From Colletes latitarsis (taxonomy: Eukaryota; Arthropoda; Insecta; Hymenoptera; Colletidae): a stretch of 64,000 nt of DNA. Both the position numbers and the translations under genes were made by a program. Below the pieces are notes generated by a model. It was not told the DNA's origin and ran no database searches. It saw only the letters and a program-made list of their open reading frames with translations. Shown one piece after another: positions 1-12,000 of this stretch (the stretch's first letter is position 1; each line of letters starts with the position of its first letter). Location: NCBI RefSeq assembly GCF_051014445.1, contig NW_027488370.1, positions 12,524,001 through 12,588,000 on the forward strand, in the 5' to 3' direction.

Positions 1-61
1 GACCTAACATGCGTTATCCTCAAAAATATTCATCGAAACCAGGTTTAATCGACTGTTTCAG

Positions 62-73
62 TGTGGTACCACA
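62..73. other. 12-bp perfect palindrome in the monomer (example copy)
   Basis: TGTGGTACCACA is its own reverse complement, centred on a KpnI/Acc65I site. It is one of the best conserved parts of the monomer and recurs about once per 176 bp throughout the window. Its centre lies 40 bp from the centre of a second small palindrome, AATATT, in the consensus. Common variants keep only the inner 10 bp (GTGGTACCAC before TTTACTACG) or break it (GGTACT, GGCACC, GGTATC). A sequence-specific protein site or a cruciform-prone dyad is possible; neither is shown by sequence alone. Confidence 0.85.
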
Positions 74-538
74 TTACTACGTGATCCAAACCAGAAAAAA
101 ACCCAGGATCTGTTTAACAAGTATGTGAAAAATGCGTAAGTATGAGTCTGATGAGGGCAAATCCCAGGCCTAACCTAGACATAACATGCGTTATCCTCTA
201 AAATATTGATCGAAACCAGGTTTAGGGGACTGTTGCAGTGTGATACCACATTACTACGTGATCCAAACCAGAAAAAAAACCAGAATCTGTTTAACAAGTA
301 TGTGAAGTATGCGTAAGTATGAGTCTGATGAGGGCAAATACCAGGCCTAACCTAGACATAACATGCGTTATCCTCTAAAATATTGATCGAAACCAGGTTT
401 AGTGGAATGTTGCAGTGTGGTACCACATTACTACATGATCCAATCCAGAAAAAGCCCACGAACTAGCCATGAAGTGTTAGAAATATGCGAAAGTATGAGC
501 CTGATGATGGCAAATCCTAGACCTTACCCAGGCCTAAC

Positions 539-714
539 ATGCGTTATCCTCTAAAATATTTATCAAGACCAGGTTTAATTGAATGCTTCAGTGTGGTACC
601 ACATTACTACGGGATCCAAACCAGAAAAAACCCAGGATCCGTTCAACAAGTATGTGAAGAATGCGAAAGTATGAGTCTGATGAATGAAAATCCCAGGCCT
701 AACCTAGACCTAAC
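539..714 (+). repeat. Representative 176-bp monomer (R1 subfamily)
   Basis: This monomer shows the family's landmarks in order. ATGCGTTATCC opens it, then CTAAAATATT, the left arm with ACCAGGTTTAAT, the palindrome TGTGGTACCACA, ATTACTACG, CCAGAAAAAACCCAGGATC, the right arm AACAAGTATGTGAAG, GCGAAAGTATGAG, and the paired 11-bp subunits at the end. It carries a BamHI site (635-640) in its variable block. Its left arm reads TTTATCAAGACC instead of the commoner TTGATCGAAACC. That change removes an in-frame TGA, so an open frame runs through it; this is a property of the repeat, not evidence of a gene. Confidence 0.95.
635..640. other. BamHI-bearing R1 variant site (example)
   Basis: In some R1 monomers the variable block reads CAGGATCCGTTC instead of CAGGATCTGTTC, creating GGATCC. 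By eye I find it at 635, 1692, 3452, 4155, 5739, 6797, 8206, 12257, 14183 and 14888, all in the first 15 kb. A GGATCC at 63635 is at another place in the monomer and unrelated. Confidence 0.8.
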
Positions 715-759
715 ATGCGTTATCCTCAAAAATATTGATCGAAACCAGGTTTAAACGAC

Positions 760-2103
760 TCTTTCAGTGTGGTACCACATTACTACGTGATCCAAACCAG
801 AAAAAAACCAAGGATCTGTTTAACAAGTATGTGAAGTATGCGTAAGTATGAGTCTGATGAGGGCAAATACCAGGCCTAACCTAGACATAACATGCGTTAT
901 CCTCTAAAATATTGATCGAAACCAGGTTTAGTGGAATGTTGCAGTGTGGTACCACATTACTGCGTGATCCAAAGCAGAAAAAACCCTCGATTAGGGCAAC
1001 ATATATGTTAAAACTGCAAAAGTATGACACTGATGAGGGCAAATCGCAGGCCTATCCCAGGCATAACTTGCGTTGTCCACTAAAATATTTATCGAAACCA
1101 GGTTTAATTGACTGTTTTAGTGTGGTACCACTTTGCTACGTCATCCAAAGCCGAAAAAACCCTCGATTAGGGCAACATATATGTTAAAACTGCAAAAGTA
1201 TGACACTGATGAGGGCAAATCCCAGGCCTAACCTAGACCTAACATGCGTTATCCTCTAAAATATTGATCGAAACCAGGTTTAATAGACTGTTTTAGTGTG
1301 GCACCACTTTACTACTTGATCCAAAGCAGAAAAAACCCTCGATTAGGTCAACATGTATGTTAAAACTGCGAAAGTATGACCCTGATGAGGGCAAATCCCA
1401 TGCCTAACCTAGACCTAACATGAGCTGTCCTCTAAAATATTGATGGAAACCAGGTTTAATTGACTGTTTCAATGCTGTACTACATTACTACGTGATGCAG
1501 TCCAGAAAAAGCCTAGGATCTAGCCATCAAGTATGAGAAATATGCGAAAGAATGAGCCTTATGTGAGCAAATCCCAGACCAAACCTAGACCTAACATGAA
1601 TTTTTCTCTAAAATATTGATCGAAACCAGGTTTAATGGACTGTTTCAGTGTGGTACCACATTACTACGTGGTCCAAACCGGAAAAAACCCAGGATCCGTT
1701 CAACAAGTATGTGAAGAATGCGAAAGTATGAGTCTGATAAGGGCAAATCCCAGACCTATCCCAGACCTAACATGCGCTATCCTATAAAGTATTGATCGAA
1801 ACCAGGTTTAATGGACTGTTGCAGTGTGGTACCACATTACTACGTGATCCAATCCAGACAAAGCCCAGGATATAGCCATGAAGTATGAGAAATATGCGAA
1901 ATTATGAGCCTGATTAGGGCAAATCCCAGCCTAAACTATACATAACATGCGTTATCCTCTAAAATATTTATCAAGACCAGGTTTAATTGACTGTTTCAGT
2001 GTGGCATCACATTACTGCGTGATCCAAACCAGTGGAAGCCCAGGATCTGGCCAACAAGAATGAGAAATATGCGAAAGTATGAGCCTGATGAGAGCAAATC
2101 CCA
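760..2103 (+). repeat. Multimer block A, copy 1 (~1.34 kb)
   Basis: This run of monomers recurs, monomer by monomer, at about 2344-3863. Matching points lie 1584 bp apart on the left (912 with 2496) and 1760 bp apart on the right (1595 with 3355). The difference is exactly one monomer, which copy 2 has and copy 1 lacks, near 1480-1600. Shared rare features include a start variant reading TGAATTTTTCTC and a monomer with GTCCAAACCGG. Edges were set by eye where neighbours stop agreeing. Confidence 0.8.
1118..1200 (+). repeat. R2 subfamily monomer right arm (example copy)
   Basis: In this subfamily the palindrome is followed by CTTTGCTACG or CTTTACTACG rather than ATTACTACG. The variable block reads CCAAAGC, then AAAACCCTCGATYAGG, CAACATGTATGTTAAAACTG or close variants, and then GACMCTGATGAGG. 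It differs from R1 at many linked positions but keeps the same length and flanks. R2 monomers are scattered through the window, mostly singly between R1-type monomers, for example near 4300, 9230, 16440, 26220, 40600, 47240 and 62820. The linked differences show an old subfamily split inside one family. Confidence 0.85.
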
Positions 2104-2343
2104 CACCCAACCTAGACGTAACTTGCGTTGTCCTCTAAAATATTTATCGAAACCAGGTTTAATTGACTGTTTTAGTGTGGTACCACTTTGCTACGTGATC
2201 CAAACCAGAAAAAACCCAGGATCTGTTCAACAAGTATGTGAAAAATGCGTAAGTATGAGTCTGATGAGGGCAAATCCTAGACCTTACCCAGGCCTAACAT
2301 GCGTTATCCTCTAAAATATTTATCAAGACCAGGTTTAATTGAA

Positions 2344-3863
2344 TGTTTCAGTGTGGTACCACATTACTACGTGATCCAAACCAGAAAAAAACCCAGGATC
2401 TGTTTAACAAGTATGTGAAGTATGCGTAAGTATGAGTCTGATGAGGGCAAATACCAGGCCTAACCTAGACATAACATGCGTTATCCTCTAAAATATTGAT
2501 CGAAACCAGGTTTAGTGGAATGTTGCAGTGTGGTACCATATTGCTGCGTGATCCAAAGCAGAAAAAACCCTCGATTAGGGCAACATATATGTTAAAACTG
2601 CAAAAGTATGACACTGATGAGGGCAAATCGCAGGCCTATCCCAGGCATAACTTGCGTTGTCCACTAAAATATTTATCGAAACCAGGTTTAATTGACTGTT
2701 TTAGTGTGGTACCACTTTGCTACGTCATCCAAAGCCGAAAAAACCCTCGATTAGGGCAACATATATGTTAAAACTGCAAAAGTATGACACTGATGAGGGC
2801 AAATCCCAGGCCTAACCTAGACCTAACATGCGTTATCCTCTAAAATATTGATCGAAACCAGGTTTAATAGACTGTTTTAGTGTGGCACCACTTTACTACT
2901 TGATCCAAAGCAGAAAAAACCCTCGATTAGGTCAACATGTATGTTAAAACTGCGAAAGTATGACCCTGATGAGGGCAAATCCCATGCCTAAACTAGACCT
3001 AACATGAGCTGTCCTCTAAAATATTGATGGAAACCAGGTTTAATTGACTGTTTCAATGCTGTACTACATTACTACGTGATGCAGTCCAGAAAAAGCCCAG
3101 GATCTAGCCATCAAGTATGAGAAATATGCGAAAGAATGAGTCTGATGAGAGCAAATCCCAGACCTAACCTAGGCCTAACTTGAATTATTCTCTAAAATAT
3201 GGATGGAAACCAGGTTTTATTGACTGTTTCAATGTGGTACTACATTACTACGTGATGCAGTCCAGAAAAAGCCTAGGATCTAGCCATCAAGTATGAGAAA
3301 TATGCGAAAGAATGAGCCTTATGTGAGCAAATCCCAGACCAAACCTAGACCTAACATGAATTTTTCTCTAAAATATTGATCGAAACCAGGTTTAATGGAC
3401 TGTTTCAGTGTGGTACCACATTACTACGTGGTCCAAACCGGAAAAAACCCAGGATCCGTTCAACAAGTATGTGAAGAATGCGAAAGTATGAGTCTGATAA
3501 GGGCAAATCCCAGACCTATCCCAGACCTAACATGCGCTATCCTATAAAGTATTGATCGAAACCAGGTTTAATGGACTGTTTCAGTGTGGTACCACATTAC
3601 TACGTGATCCAATCCAGACAAAGCCCAGGATATAGCCATGAAGTATGAGAAATATGAGAAATTATGAGCCTGATTAGGGCAAATCCCATCCTAAACTAGA
3701 CATAACATGCGTTATCCTCTAAAATATTTATCAAGACCAGGTTTAATTGACTGTTTCAGTGTGGCATCACATTACTGCGTGATCCAAACCAGTGGAAGCC
3801 CAGGATCTGGCCAACAAGAATGAGAAATATGCGAAAGTACGAGCCTGATGAGAGCAAATCCCA
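2344..3863 (+). repeat. Multimer block A, copy 2 (~1.52 kb)
   Basis: This is the partner of the block at 760-2103, directly downstream after about 240 bp. It holds one additional R3-type monomer at about 3070-3250, next to a nearly identical one, so either a monomer was gained here or lost in the other copy. The left parts of the two copies are almost identical; for example, a stretch of 91 codons starting at 912 and 2496 translates identically in both. Confidence 0.8.
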
Positions 3864-4190
3864 GACCTAACCTAGACCTAACATGCGTTATCCTCAAAAA
3901 TATTGATCGAAACCAGGTTTAATGGACTGTTTCAGTGTGGTACCACATTACTACGTGATCCGATCCAGAAATAGCCCAGGATCTAGCCATGAAGTATTAG
4001 AAATATGCGAAAGTATGAGCCTGATGATGGCAAATCCTAGACCTTACCCAGACCTAATATGCGTTACCCTCTAAAATATTTATCAAGACCAGGTTTAATT
4101 GAATGTTTCAGTGTGGTACCACATTACTACGTGATCCAAACCAGAAAAAACCCAGGATCCGTTCAACAAGTATGTGAAGAATGCGAAAGA
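3825..4190 (+). repeat. Dimer module B, copy 1
   Basis: A two-monomer segment with GATCCGATCCAGAAATAGC, CATGAAGTATTAG, ATGATGGCAAATCC and the unusual start ATATGCGTTACC. It recurs 1584 bp downstream at about 5409-5774 with very few differences, and a third, more diverged copy lies at about 13985-14240. Looser relatives lie near 430-760 and 6590-6920. The 1584-bp spacing equals nine monomers. Confidence 0.75.
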
Positions 4191-5408
4191 ATGAGCCTGA
4201 TGAGAGCAAATCCCACACCCAACCTAGACGTAACATGCGTTGTCCTCTAAAATATTTATCGAAACCAGGTTTAATTGACTGTTTTAGTGTGGTACCACTT
4301 CACTACGTGATCCAAAGCAGAAAAAACCCTCGATCAGGTAAACATGTATGTTAAAACTGTGAAAGTATGACCCTGATGAGGGCAAATCCCACACCTATCC
4401 CAGACCAAACTTGCGTTATCCTCTAAAATATTGATCGAAACCAGGTTTAATTTAGTGTTTCAGTGTGGTACCACAATACTACATGATCCAATCCAGACAA
4501 AGCCCAGGATCTAGCCATGAAGTATGAGAAATATGCGAAATTATGAGCCTGATGATGGCAAATCCTAGACCTTACCCAGATCTAACATGCGTTATCCTCT
4601 AAAATATATATCAAGACCAGGTTTAATTGAATGTTTCAGTCTGGTACCACATTACTTCGTGATCCAAACCAGAAAAAACCCAGGATCTGTTCAACAAGTA
4701 TGTGAAAAACGTGAAAGTATGAGCCTGATGAGGGCAAATCCCAGACCTATCCCAGACATAACTTGCGTTATCCTCTAAAATATTGATCGAAACCAGGTTT
4801 AATCGACTGATTCATTGTGGTACCACATTACTACGCGATCCAAACCAGAAAAGGCCCAGAATCTGGCCATCAAGTATGAGAAATATGCGAAAGTACGAGT
4901 CTGATGAGAGCAAATCCCAGACCTAACCAAGACCTAAGATGCGTTATCCTCTAAAATATTGATCGAAACCAGGTTTAATGGACTGCTTCATTGTGGTACC
5001 ACATTACTACGGGATCCAAAGCAGAAAATACCCAGGATCTGATCAACAAGTATGTGAAAAACGCGGAACTATGAGCGTGATGAGGGCAAATCCCAGACCT
5101 ATCCCAGACCTAGCTTGCGTTATCCTCTAAAATACTGATCGAAACCAGGATTAATGGATTGTTTCAGTGTGGTACCACATTACTACCTCATCCAAACCAG
5201 AAAAAACCCAGGATCTGTTCAACAAGTATGTGAAAAACGCGAAAGTATGAGTCTGATCAGGGCAAATCCCAGACCTATACCAGACATAACTTGCGTTATC
5301 CTCTAAAATATTGATCGAAACCAGGTTTAATCGACTGTTTCAGTGTGGTACCACATTACTACGTGATCCAAACCAGAAAAAGCCCACAATCTGACCATCA
5401 AGTATGAG

Positions 5409-5774
5409 AAATATGCGAAAGTACGAGCCTGATGAGAGCAAATCCCAGACCTAACCTAGACCTAACATGCGTTATCCTCAAAAATATTGATCGAAACCAG
5501 GTTTAATGGACTGTTTCAGTGTGGTACCACATTACTACGTGATCCGATCCAGAAATAGCCCAGGATCTAGCCATGAAGTATTAGAAATATGCGAAAGTAT
5601 GAGCCTGATGATGGCAAATCCTAGACCTTACCCAGACCTAATATGCGTTACCCTCTAAAATATTTATCAAGACCAGGTTTAATTGAATGTTTCAGTGTGG
5701 TACCACATTACTACGTGATCCAAACCAGAAAAAACCCAGGATCCGTTCAACAAGTATGTGAAGAATGCGAAAGA
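5409..5774 (+). repeat. Dimer module B, copy 2
   Basis: Matches 3825-4190 at a constant offset of 1584 bp, including the ATATGCGTTACC start and the BamHI-bearing right arm. Downstream of about 5780 the two diverge: this copy continues into a chain of R1 monomers that resembles 539-1190 and 6701-7250, the second and third being 6162 bp apart. Confidence 0.75.
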
Positions 5775-6589
5775 ATGAATCTGATGAGTGAAAGTCCCAG
5801 GCCTAACCAAGACCTAACATGCGTTATCCTCAAAAATATTGATCGAAACCAGGTTTAATCGACTGTTTCAGTGTGGTACCACATTACTACGTGATCAAAA
5901 CCAGAAAAAAACCCAGGATCTGTTTAACAAGTATGTGAAGAATGCGTAAGTATGAGTCTGATGAGTGAAAATCCCAGGCCTTACCTAGACCTAACATGCG
6001 TTATCCTCAAAAATATTGATCGAAACCAGGTTTAATCGACTGTTTCAGTGTGGTACCACATTACTACGTGATCCAAACCAGAAAAAAACCCAGGATCTGT
6101 TTAACAAGTATGTGAAGAATGCGTAAGTATGAGTCTGATGAGGGCAAATACCAGGCCTAACCTAGACATAACATGTGTTATCCTCTAAAATATTGATCGA
6201 AACCAGGTTTAGTGGAATGTTGCAGTGTGGTACCACATTACTGCGTGATCCAAAGCAGAAAAAACCCTCGATTAGGGCAACATATATGTTAAAACTGCAA
6301 AAGTATGACACTGATGAGGGCATATCCCAGATCTATCCCAGGCATAACTTGCGTTGTCCTCTAAAATATTTATCGAAACCAGGTTTAATTGACTGTTTTA
6401 GTGTGGTACCACTTTGCTACGTGATCCAAAGCAGAAAAAACCCTCGATTAGGGCAACATATATGTTAAAACTGCAAAAGTATGAGCCTGATGAGGGCAAA
6501 TCCCAGACCTATCCCAGACCTAACTTGCGTTGTTCTCTAAAATATTGATCGAAACCATGTTCAATTGACTGTTTCAGTGTGGTACCTCA

Positions 6590-7250
6590 TTAATACGTGA
6601 TCCAATCCAGAAATAGCCCAGGATCTAGCCATGAAGTGTCAGAAATATGCGAAAGTATGAGCCTGATGTTGGCAAATCCTAGACCTTACCCAGGCCTAAC
6701 ATGCGTTATCCTCTAAAATATTTATCAAGACCAGGTTTAATTGAATGTTTCAGTGTGGTACCACATTACTACGTGATCCAAACCAGAAAAAACCCAGGAT
6801 CCGTTCAACAAGTATGTGAAGAATGCGAAAGTATGAGTCTGATGAGTGATAATCCCAGGCCTAACCTAGACCTAACATGCGTTATCCTCAAAAATATTGA
6901 GCGAAACCAGGTTTAATCGACTGTTTCAGAATGGTACCACATTACTACGTGATCCAAACCAGAAGAAAACCCAGGATATGTTTAACAGGTATGTGAAGTA
7001 TGCGTAAGTATGAGTCTGATGAGGGCAAATACCAGGCCTAACCTAGACATAACATGCGTTATCCTCTAAAATATTGATCGAAACCAGGTTTAGTGGAATG
7101 TTGCAGTGTGGTACCACATTACTGCGTGATCCAAAGCAGAAAAAACCCTCGATTAGGGCAACATATATGTTAAAACTGCAAAAGCATGACACTGATGAGG
7201 GCAAATCCCAGGCCTAACCTGGACCTAACATGCGTTATCCTCTAAAATAT
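6590..7250 (+). repeat. Multimer similar to 430-1190 (offset 6162 bp)
   Basis: The chain of monomers here follows the same order as that at about 430-1190: a monomer with CATGAAGTGTYAG, a BamHI-bearing R1 monomer starting at 6701 (partner 539), a monomer with a GTTTAACARGTATGTGAAG right arm, and one with GTTTAGTGGAATGTTGC. A third version runs at about 5540-6480. Identity is clearly lower than in the blocks of the right half, which suggests older duplications. Confidence 0.65.
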
Positions 7251-7449
7251 TGATCGAAACCAGGTTTAGGGGACTGTTGCAGTGTGGTACCACATTACTG
7301 CGTGATCCAAACCAGAAAAAACCCAGGACCTGTTCAACAAGTATGTGAAAAATGCGAAAGTATGACCCTGATGAGGGCAAATCCCAGACCTATCCCAGAC
7401 CTAACTTGCGTTGTCCTCTAAAATATTTATCGAAACCAGGTTTAATAGA

Positions 7450-7780
7450 CTGTTTTAGTGTGGTACTACATTACTACGTGATGCAATCCAGAAAAAGCCT
7501 AGGATCTAGCCATCAAGTATGAGAAATATGCGAAAGAATGAGTCTGATGAGAGCAAATCCCAGACCTAACCTAGGCCTAACATGAATTATTCTCTAAAAT
7601 ATTGATGGAAACCAGGTTTTGTTGACTGTTTCAGTGTGGTACTACATTACTACGTGATGCAATCCAGAAAAAGCCTAGGATCTAGCCATCAAGTATGAGA
7701 AATATGCGAAAGAATGAGCCTTATGTGAGCAAATCCCAGACCAAACCTAGACCTAACATGAATTATTCTCTAAAATATTG
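7450..7780 (+). repeat. R3 monomer pair lacking the KpnI palindrome
   Basis: Two adjacent monomers carry GTGGTACTACATTACTACG, so the palindrome and its KpnI site are lost by one C-to-T change. They also share GTGATGCAATCC, GCCTAGGATCTAGCC, ATCAAGTATGAGAAATATGCG and TGAATTATTCTC at the monomer start. Related monomers occur near 1480-1600, 3060-3360, 9560-9890, 10790-11130, 11680-11990 and 15190-15320. All the ones I saw lie in the first 16 kb, so this subfamily marks the left part of the window. Confidence 0.8.
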
Positions 7781-8654
7781 ATCGAAACCTGGTTTAATGG
7801 ACTGTTTCAGTGTGGTACCACATTACTGCGCGATCCAAACCAGAAAAAAACCCAGGATCAGTTCAACAAGTATGTGAAAAACGCGAAAGTATGAGCCTGA
7901 TGAGGGCAAATCCCAGACCTATCCCAGACATAACTTGCGTTATCCTCTAAAATATTGATCGAAACCAGGTTTAATTGACCGTTCCAGTGTGGTACCACAT
8001 TACTACGTGATCCAATGCAGAAAAACCCAGGATCTAGCTATGAAGTATGAGAAATATGCGAAAGTATGAGCCTGATGAGGGCAAATCCTAGACCTAACCC
8101 AGACCTAACATGCGTTATCCTCTAATATATTTATCAAGACCAGGTTTAATCGATTGTTTCAGTGTGGTACCACATTACTACGTGATCCAAACCAGAAAAA
8201 ACCAAGGATCCGTTCAACAAGTATGTGAAGAATGCGAAAGTATGAGTCTGATGAGGGCAAATCCCAGGCCTAACCTAGACATAACATGCGTTATCCTCTA
8301 AAATATTGATCGAAACCAGGTTTAATCGGCTGTTTCAGTGTGGTACCACACTACTACGTGATCCAAACCAGAAAAAAAACCCAGGATCTGTTCAACAAGT
8401 ATGTGAAAAATGCGAAAGTATGAGTCTGGTGGGGGCAAATCCCAGACCTATTCCAGACCTAACATGCGTTATCCTCTAAAATATTGATCGAAACCAGGTT
8501 TGATTGACTGTTTCAGTGTGGTACCACATTACTACGTGATCCAATGCAGAAATAGCCCAGGCTCTAGCCATGAAGTATGAGAAATATGCGAAAGTATGGG
8601 TCTGATGGGGGCAAATCCCAGACCTATCCCAGACATAACTTGCGTTATCCTCTA

Positions 8655-9886
8655 AAATATTGATCGAAACCAGGTTTAGTGGACCGTTTCAGTGTGGTAC
8701 CACATTACTGCGTGATCCAAACCTGAAAAAACCCAGGATCTGTTTAACAAGTATGTGAAATATGCGAAAGAATGAGCCTTATGAGAGCAAATCCCAGAAC
8801 TAACCTAGACCTAACAAGCGTCATCATCTAAAATATTGATCGAAACCAAGTTTAATGGACAGTTTCAGTGTGGTACCACTTTACTACGTGATCCAAAGCT
8901 GAAAAAACCCTCGATCAGGTCAACATGTATGTTAAAACTGCGAAAGTATGAGCCTGATGAGGGCAAATCCCAGACCTAACCTAGACCTAACATGCGTTAT
9001 CCTCTAAAATATTGATCGGAACCAGGTTTAATGGACTGTTTCAATGTGGTTTCACATTACTACGTGACCCAAACCAGAAAAAACCCAGGATCTGTTCAAG
9101 AAGTATGTGAAAAACGCGAAAGTATGAGCCTGATGAGGGCGAATCCCAGACCTATCCCAGACCTAACTTGCGTTATCCTCTAAAATATTGATCGAAACCA
9201 GGTTTAATGGACTGTTTCAGTGTGGTACCACTTTACTACGTGATCGAAAGCAGAAAAAACCCTCGATCAGGTCAACATGTATGTTAAAACTGCGAAAGTA
9301 TGACCCTGATGAGGGCAAATCCGAGGCCTAACCTAGACCTAACATGCGTTATCCTCTAAAATATTGATCGAAACCAGGTTTAGTTGACTGTTTCAGTGTG
9401 GTACCACTTTACTACGTGATCCAAAGCAGAGAAAACTCTCGATCAGGTCAACATGTATGTTAAAACTGTGATAGTATGACCCCGATGAGGGCAAATCCCA
9501 GGACTAACCTAGACCTAACATGCGTTGTCCTCTAAAATATTGATGGCAACCAGGTTTAATTGACTGTTTCAGTGTTGTACTACATTACTACGTGATGCAA
9601 TCCAGAAAAAGCCCAGGATCTAACCTTCAAGTATGAGAAATATGCGAAAGAATGAGTCTGATGAGAGCAAATCCCACACTTAAACTAGACCTATCATGAA
9701 CGATTCTCTAAAATATTGATGGAAACCAGGTTTTATTGACTGTTTCAGTGTGGTACTACATTACTACGTGATGCAATCGAGAAAGAGCCTAGGATCTAGC
9801 CATCAAGTATGAGAAATATGCGAAAGAATGAGCCTGATGTGAGCAAATCCCAGACCTAACCTAGACCTAACAAGAATTATTCTCTA
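8655..9886 (+). repeat. 7-mer higher-order repeat, copy 1 (1232 bp)
   Basis: Seven monomers repeated directly downstream. The marker GGACCGTTTC lies at 8681, 9913 and 11146, giving steps of 1232 and 1233. The unit ends with two R3 monomers (GATGGCAACCAGG and GATGGAAACCAGG left arms, second one with AATCGAGAAAGAGCC). 1232 equals 7 x 176, so the register is exact. Confidence 0.88.
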
Positions 9887-11119
9887 AAATATTGATCGAA
9901 ACCAGGTTTAGTGGACCGTTTCAGTGTGGTACCACATTACTGCGTGATCCAAACCTGAAAAAACCCAGGATCTGTTTAACAAGTATGTGAAATATGCGAA
10001 AGAATGAGCCTTATGAGAGCAAATCCCAGAACTAACCTAGACCTAACAAGCGTCATCATCTAAAATATTGATCGAAACCAAGTTTAATGGACAGTTTCAG
10101 TGTGGTACCACTTTACTACGTGATCCAAAGCTGAAAAAACCCTCGATCAGGTCAACATGTATGTTAAAACTGCGAAAGTATGAGCCTGATGAGGGCAAAT
10201 CCCAGACCTAACCTAGACCTAACATGCGTTATCCTCTAAAATATTGATCGGAACCAGGTTTAATGGACTGTTTCAATGTGGTTTCACATTACTACGTGAC
10301 CCAAACCAGAAAAAACCCAGGATCTGTTCAAGAAGTATGTGAAAAACGCGAAAGTATGAGCCTGATGAGGGCGAATCCCAGACCTATCCCAGACCTAACT
10401 TGCGTTATCCTCTAAAATATTGATCGAAACCAGGTTTAATGGACTGTTTCAGTGTGGTACCACTTTACTACGTGATCGAAAGCAGAAAAAACCCTCGATC
10501 AGGTCAACATGTATGTTAAAACTGCGAAAGTAATGACCCTGATGAGGGCAAATCCGAGGCCTAACCTAGACCTAACATGCGTTATCCTCTAAAATATTGA
10601 TCGAAACCAGGTTTAGTTGACTGTTTCAGTGTGGTACCACTTTACTACGTGATCCAAAGCAGAGAAAACTCTCGATCAGGTCAACATGTATGTTAAAACT
10701 GTGATAGTATGACCCCGATGAGGGCAAATCCCAGGACTAACCTAGACCTAACATGCGTTGTCCTCTAAAATATTGATGGCAACCAGGTTTAATTGACTGT
10801 TTCAGTGTTGTACTACATTACTACGTGATGCAATCCAGAAAAAGCCCAGGATCTAACCTTCAAGTATGAGAAATATGCGAAAGAATGAGTCTGATGAGAG
10901 CAAATCCCACACTTAAACTAGACCTATCATGAACGATTCTCTAAAATATTGATGGAAACCAGGTTTTATTGACTGTTTCAGTGTGGTACTACATTACTAC
11001 GTGATGCAATCGAGAAAGAGCCTAGGATCTAGCCATCAAGTATGAGAAATATGCGAAAGAATGAGCCTGATGTGAGCAAATCCCAGACCTAACCTAGACC
11101 TAACAAGAATTATTCTCTA
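9887..11119 (+). repeat. 7-mer higher-order repeat, copy 2 (1233 bp)
   Basis: Follows copy 1 without a gap and matches it almost base for base. The visible length difference is one added A near 10532, where copy 1 reads GTATGACCC and this copy reads GTAATGACCC. The perfect register and near identity indicate recent tandem duplication of a seven-monomer unit. Confidence 0.88.
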
Positions 11120-12000
11120 AAATATTGATCGAAACCAGGTTTAGTGGACCGTTTCAGTGTGGTACCACATTACTGCGTGATCCAAACCTGAAAAAACCCA
11201 GGATCTGTTTAACAAGTATGTGAAATATGCGAAAGAATGAGCCTTATGAGAGCAAATCCCAGAACTAACCTAGACCTAACAAGCGTCATCATCTAAAATA
11301 TTGATCGAAACCAAGTTTAATGGACAGTTTCAGTGTGGTACCACTTTACTACGTGATCCAAAGCTGAAAAAACCCTCGATCAGGTCAACATGTATGTTAA
11401 AACTGCGAAAGTATGAGCCTGATGAGGGCAAATCCCAGACCTAACCTAGACCTAACATGCGTTATCCTCTAAAATATTGATCGGAACCAGGTTTAATGGA
11501 CTGTTTCAATGTGGTTTCACATTACTACGTGATCGAAACAAGAAAAAACCCAGGATCTGTTCAAGAAGTATGTGAAAAACGCGAAAGTATGAGCCTGATG
11601 AGGGCGAATCCCAGGCCTAACCTAGACATAACATGCGTTATCCTCTAAAATATTGATGGCAACCAGGTTTAATTGACTGTTTCAGTGTTGTACTACATTA
11701 CTACGTGATGCAATCCAGAAAAAGCCCAGGATCTAACCTTCAAGTATGAGAAATATGCGAAAGAATGAGTCTGATGAGAGCAAATCCCACACTTAAACTA
11801 GACCTATCATGAACGATTCTCTAAAATATTGATGGAAACCAGGTTTTATTGACTGTTTCAGTGTGGTACTACATTACTACGTGATGCAATCGAGAAAGAG
11901 CCTAGGATCTAGCCATCAAGTATGAGAAATATGCGAAAGAATGAGCCTGATGTGAGCAAATCCCAGACCTAACCTAGACCTAACAAGAATTATTCTGTAA
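11120..12000 (+). repeat. 7-mer higher-order repeat, copy 3, two monomers deleted
   Basis: The third tandem copy keeps its first and last parts, but the marker GATGGCAACC lies 880 bp after its partner (10775 to 11655) instead of 1232 bp. Two monomers (352 bp) are therefore missing, with the junction near 11530-11640, where a GATCGAAACAAG monomer replaces the GACCCAAACCAG one. The end is marked by CAAGAATTATTCTGTAAAAT near 11991. Loss of whole monomers is typical of unequal exchange. Confidence 0.82.

Noticed and set aside
539..754. Open frames of about 61-102 codons on the plus strand (for example 539-754, 912-1187, 6175-6468, 18353-18661, 44842-45096) as genes
   Set aside because: They are the same satellite monomer read in one frame, and they appear or vanish with single substitutions at a fixed stop position. 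Frames cannot continue across monomers, codon positions show no different rate of change by eye, and there are no regulatory or splice contexts.
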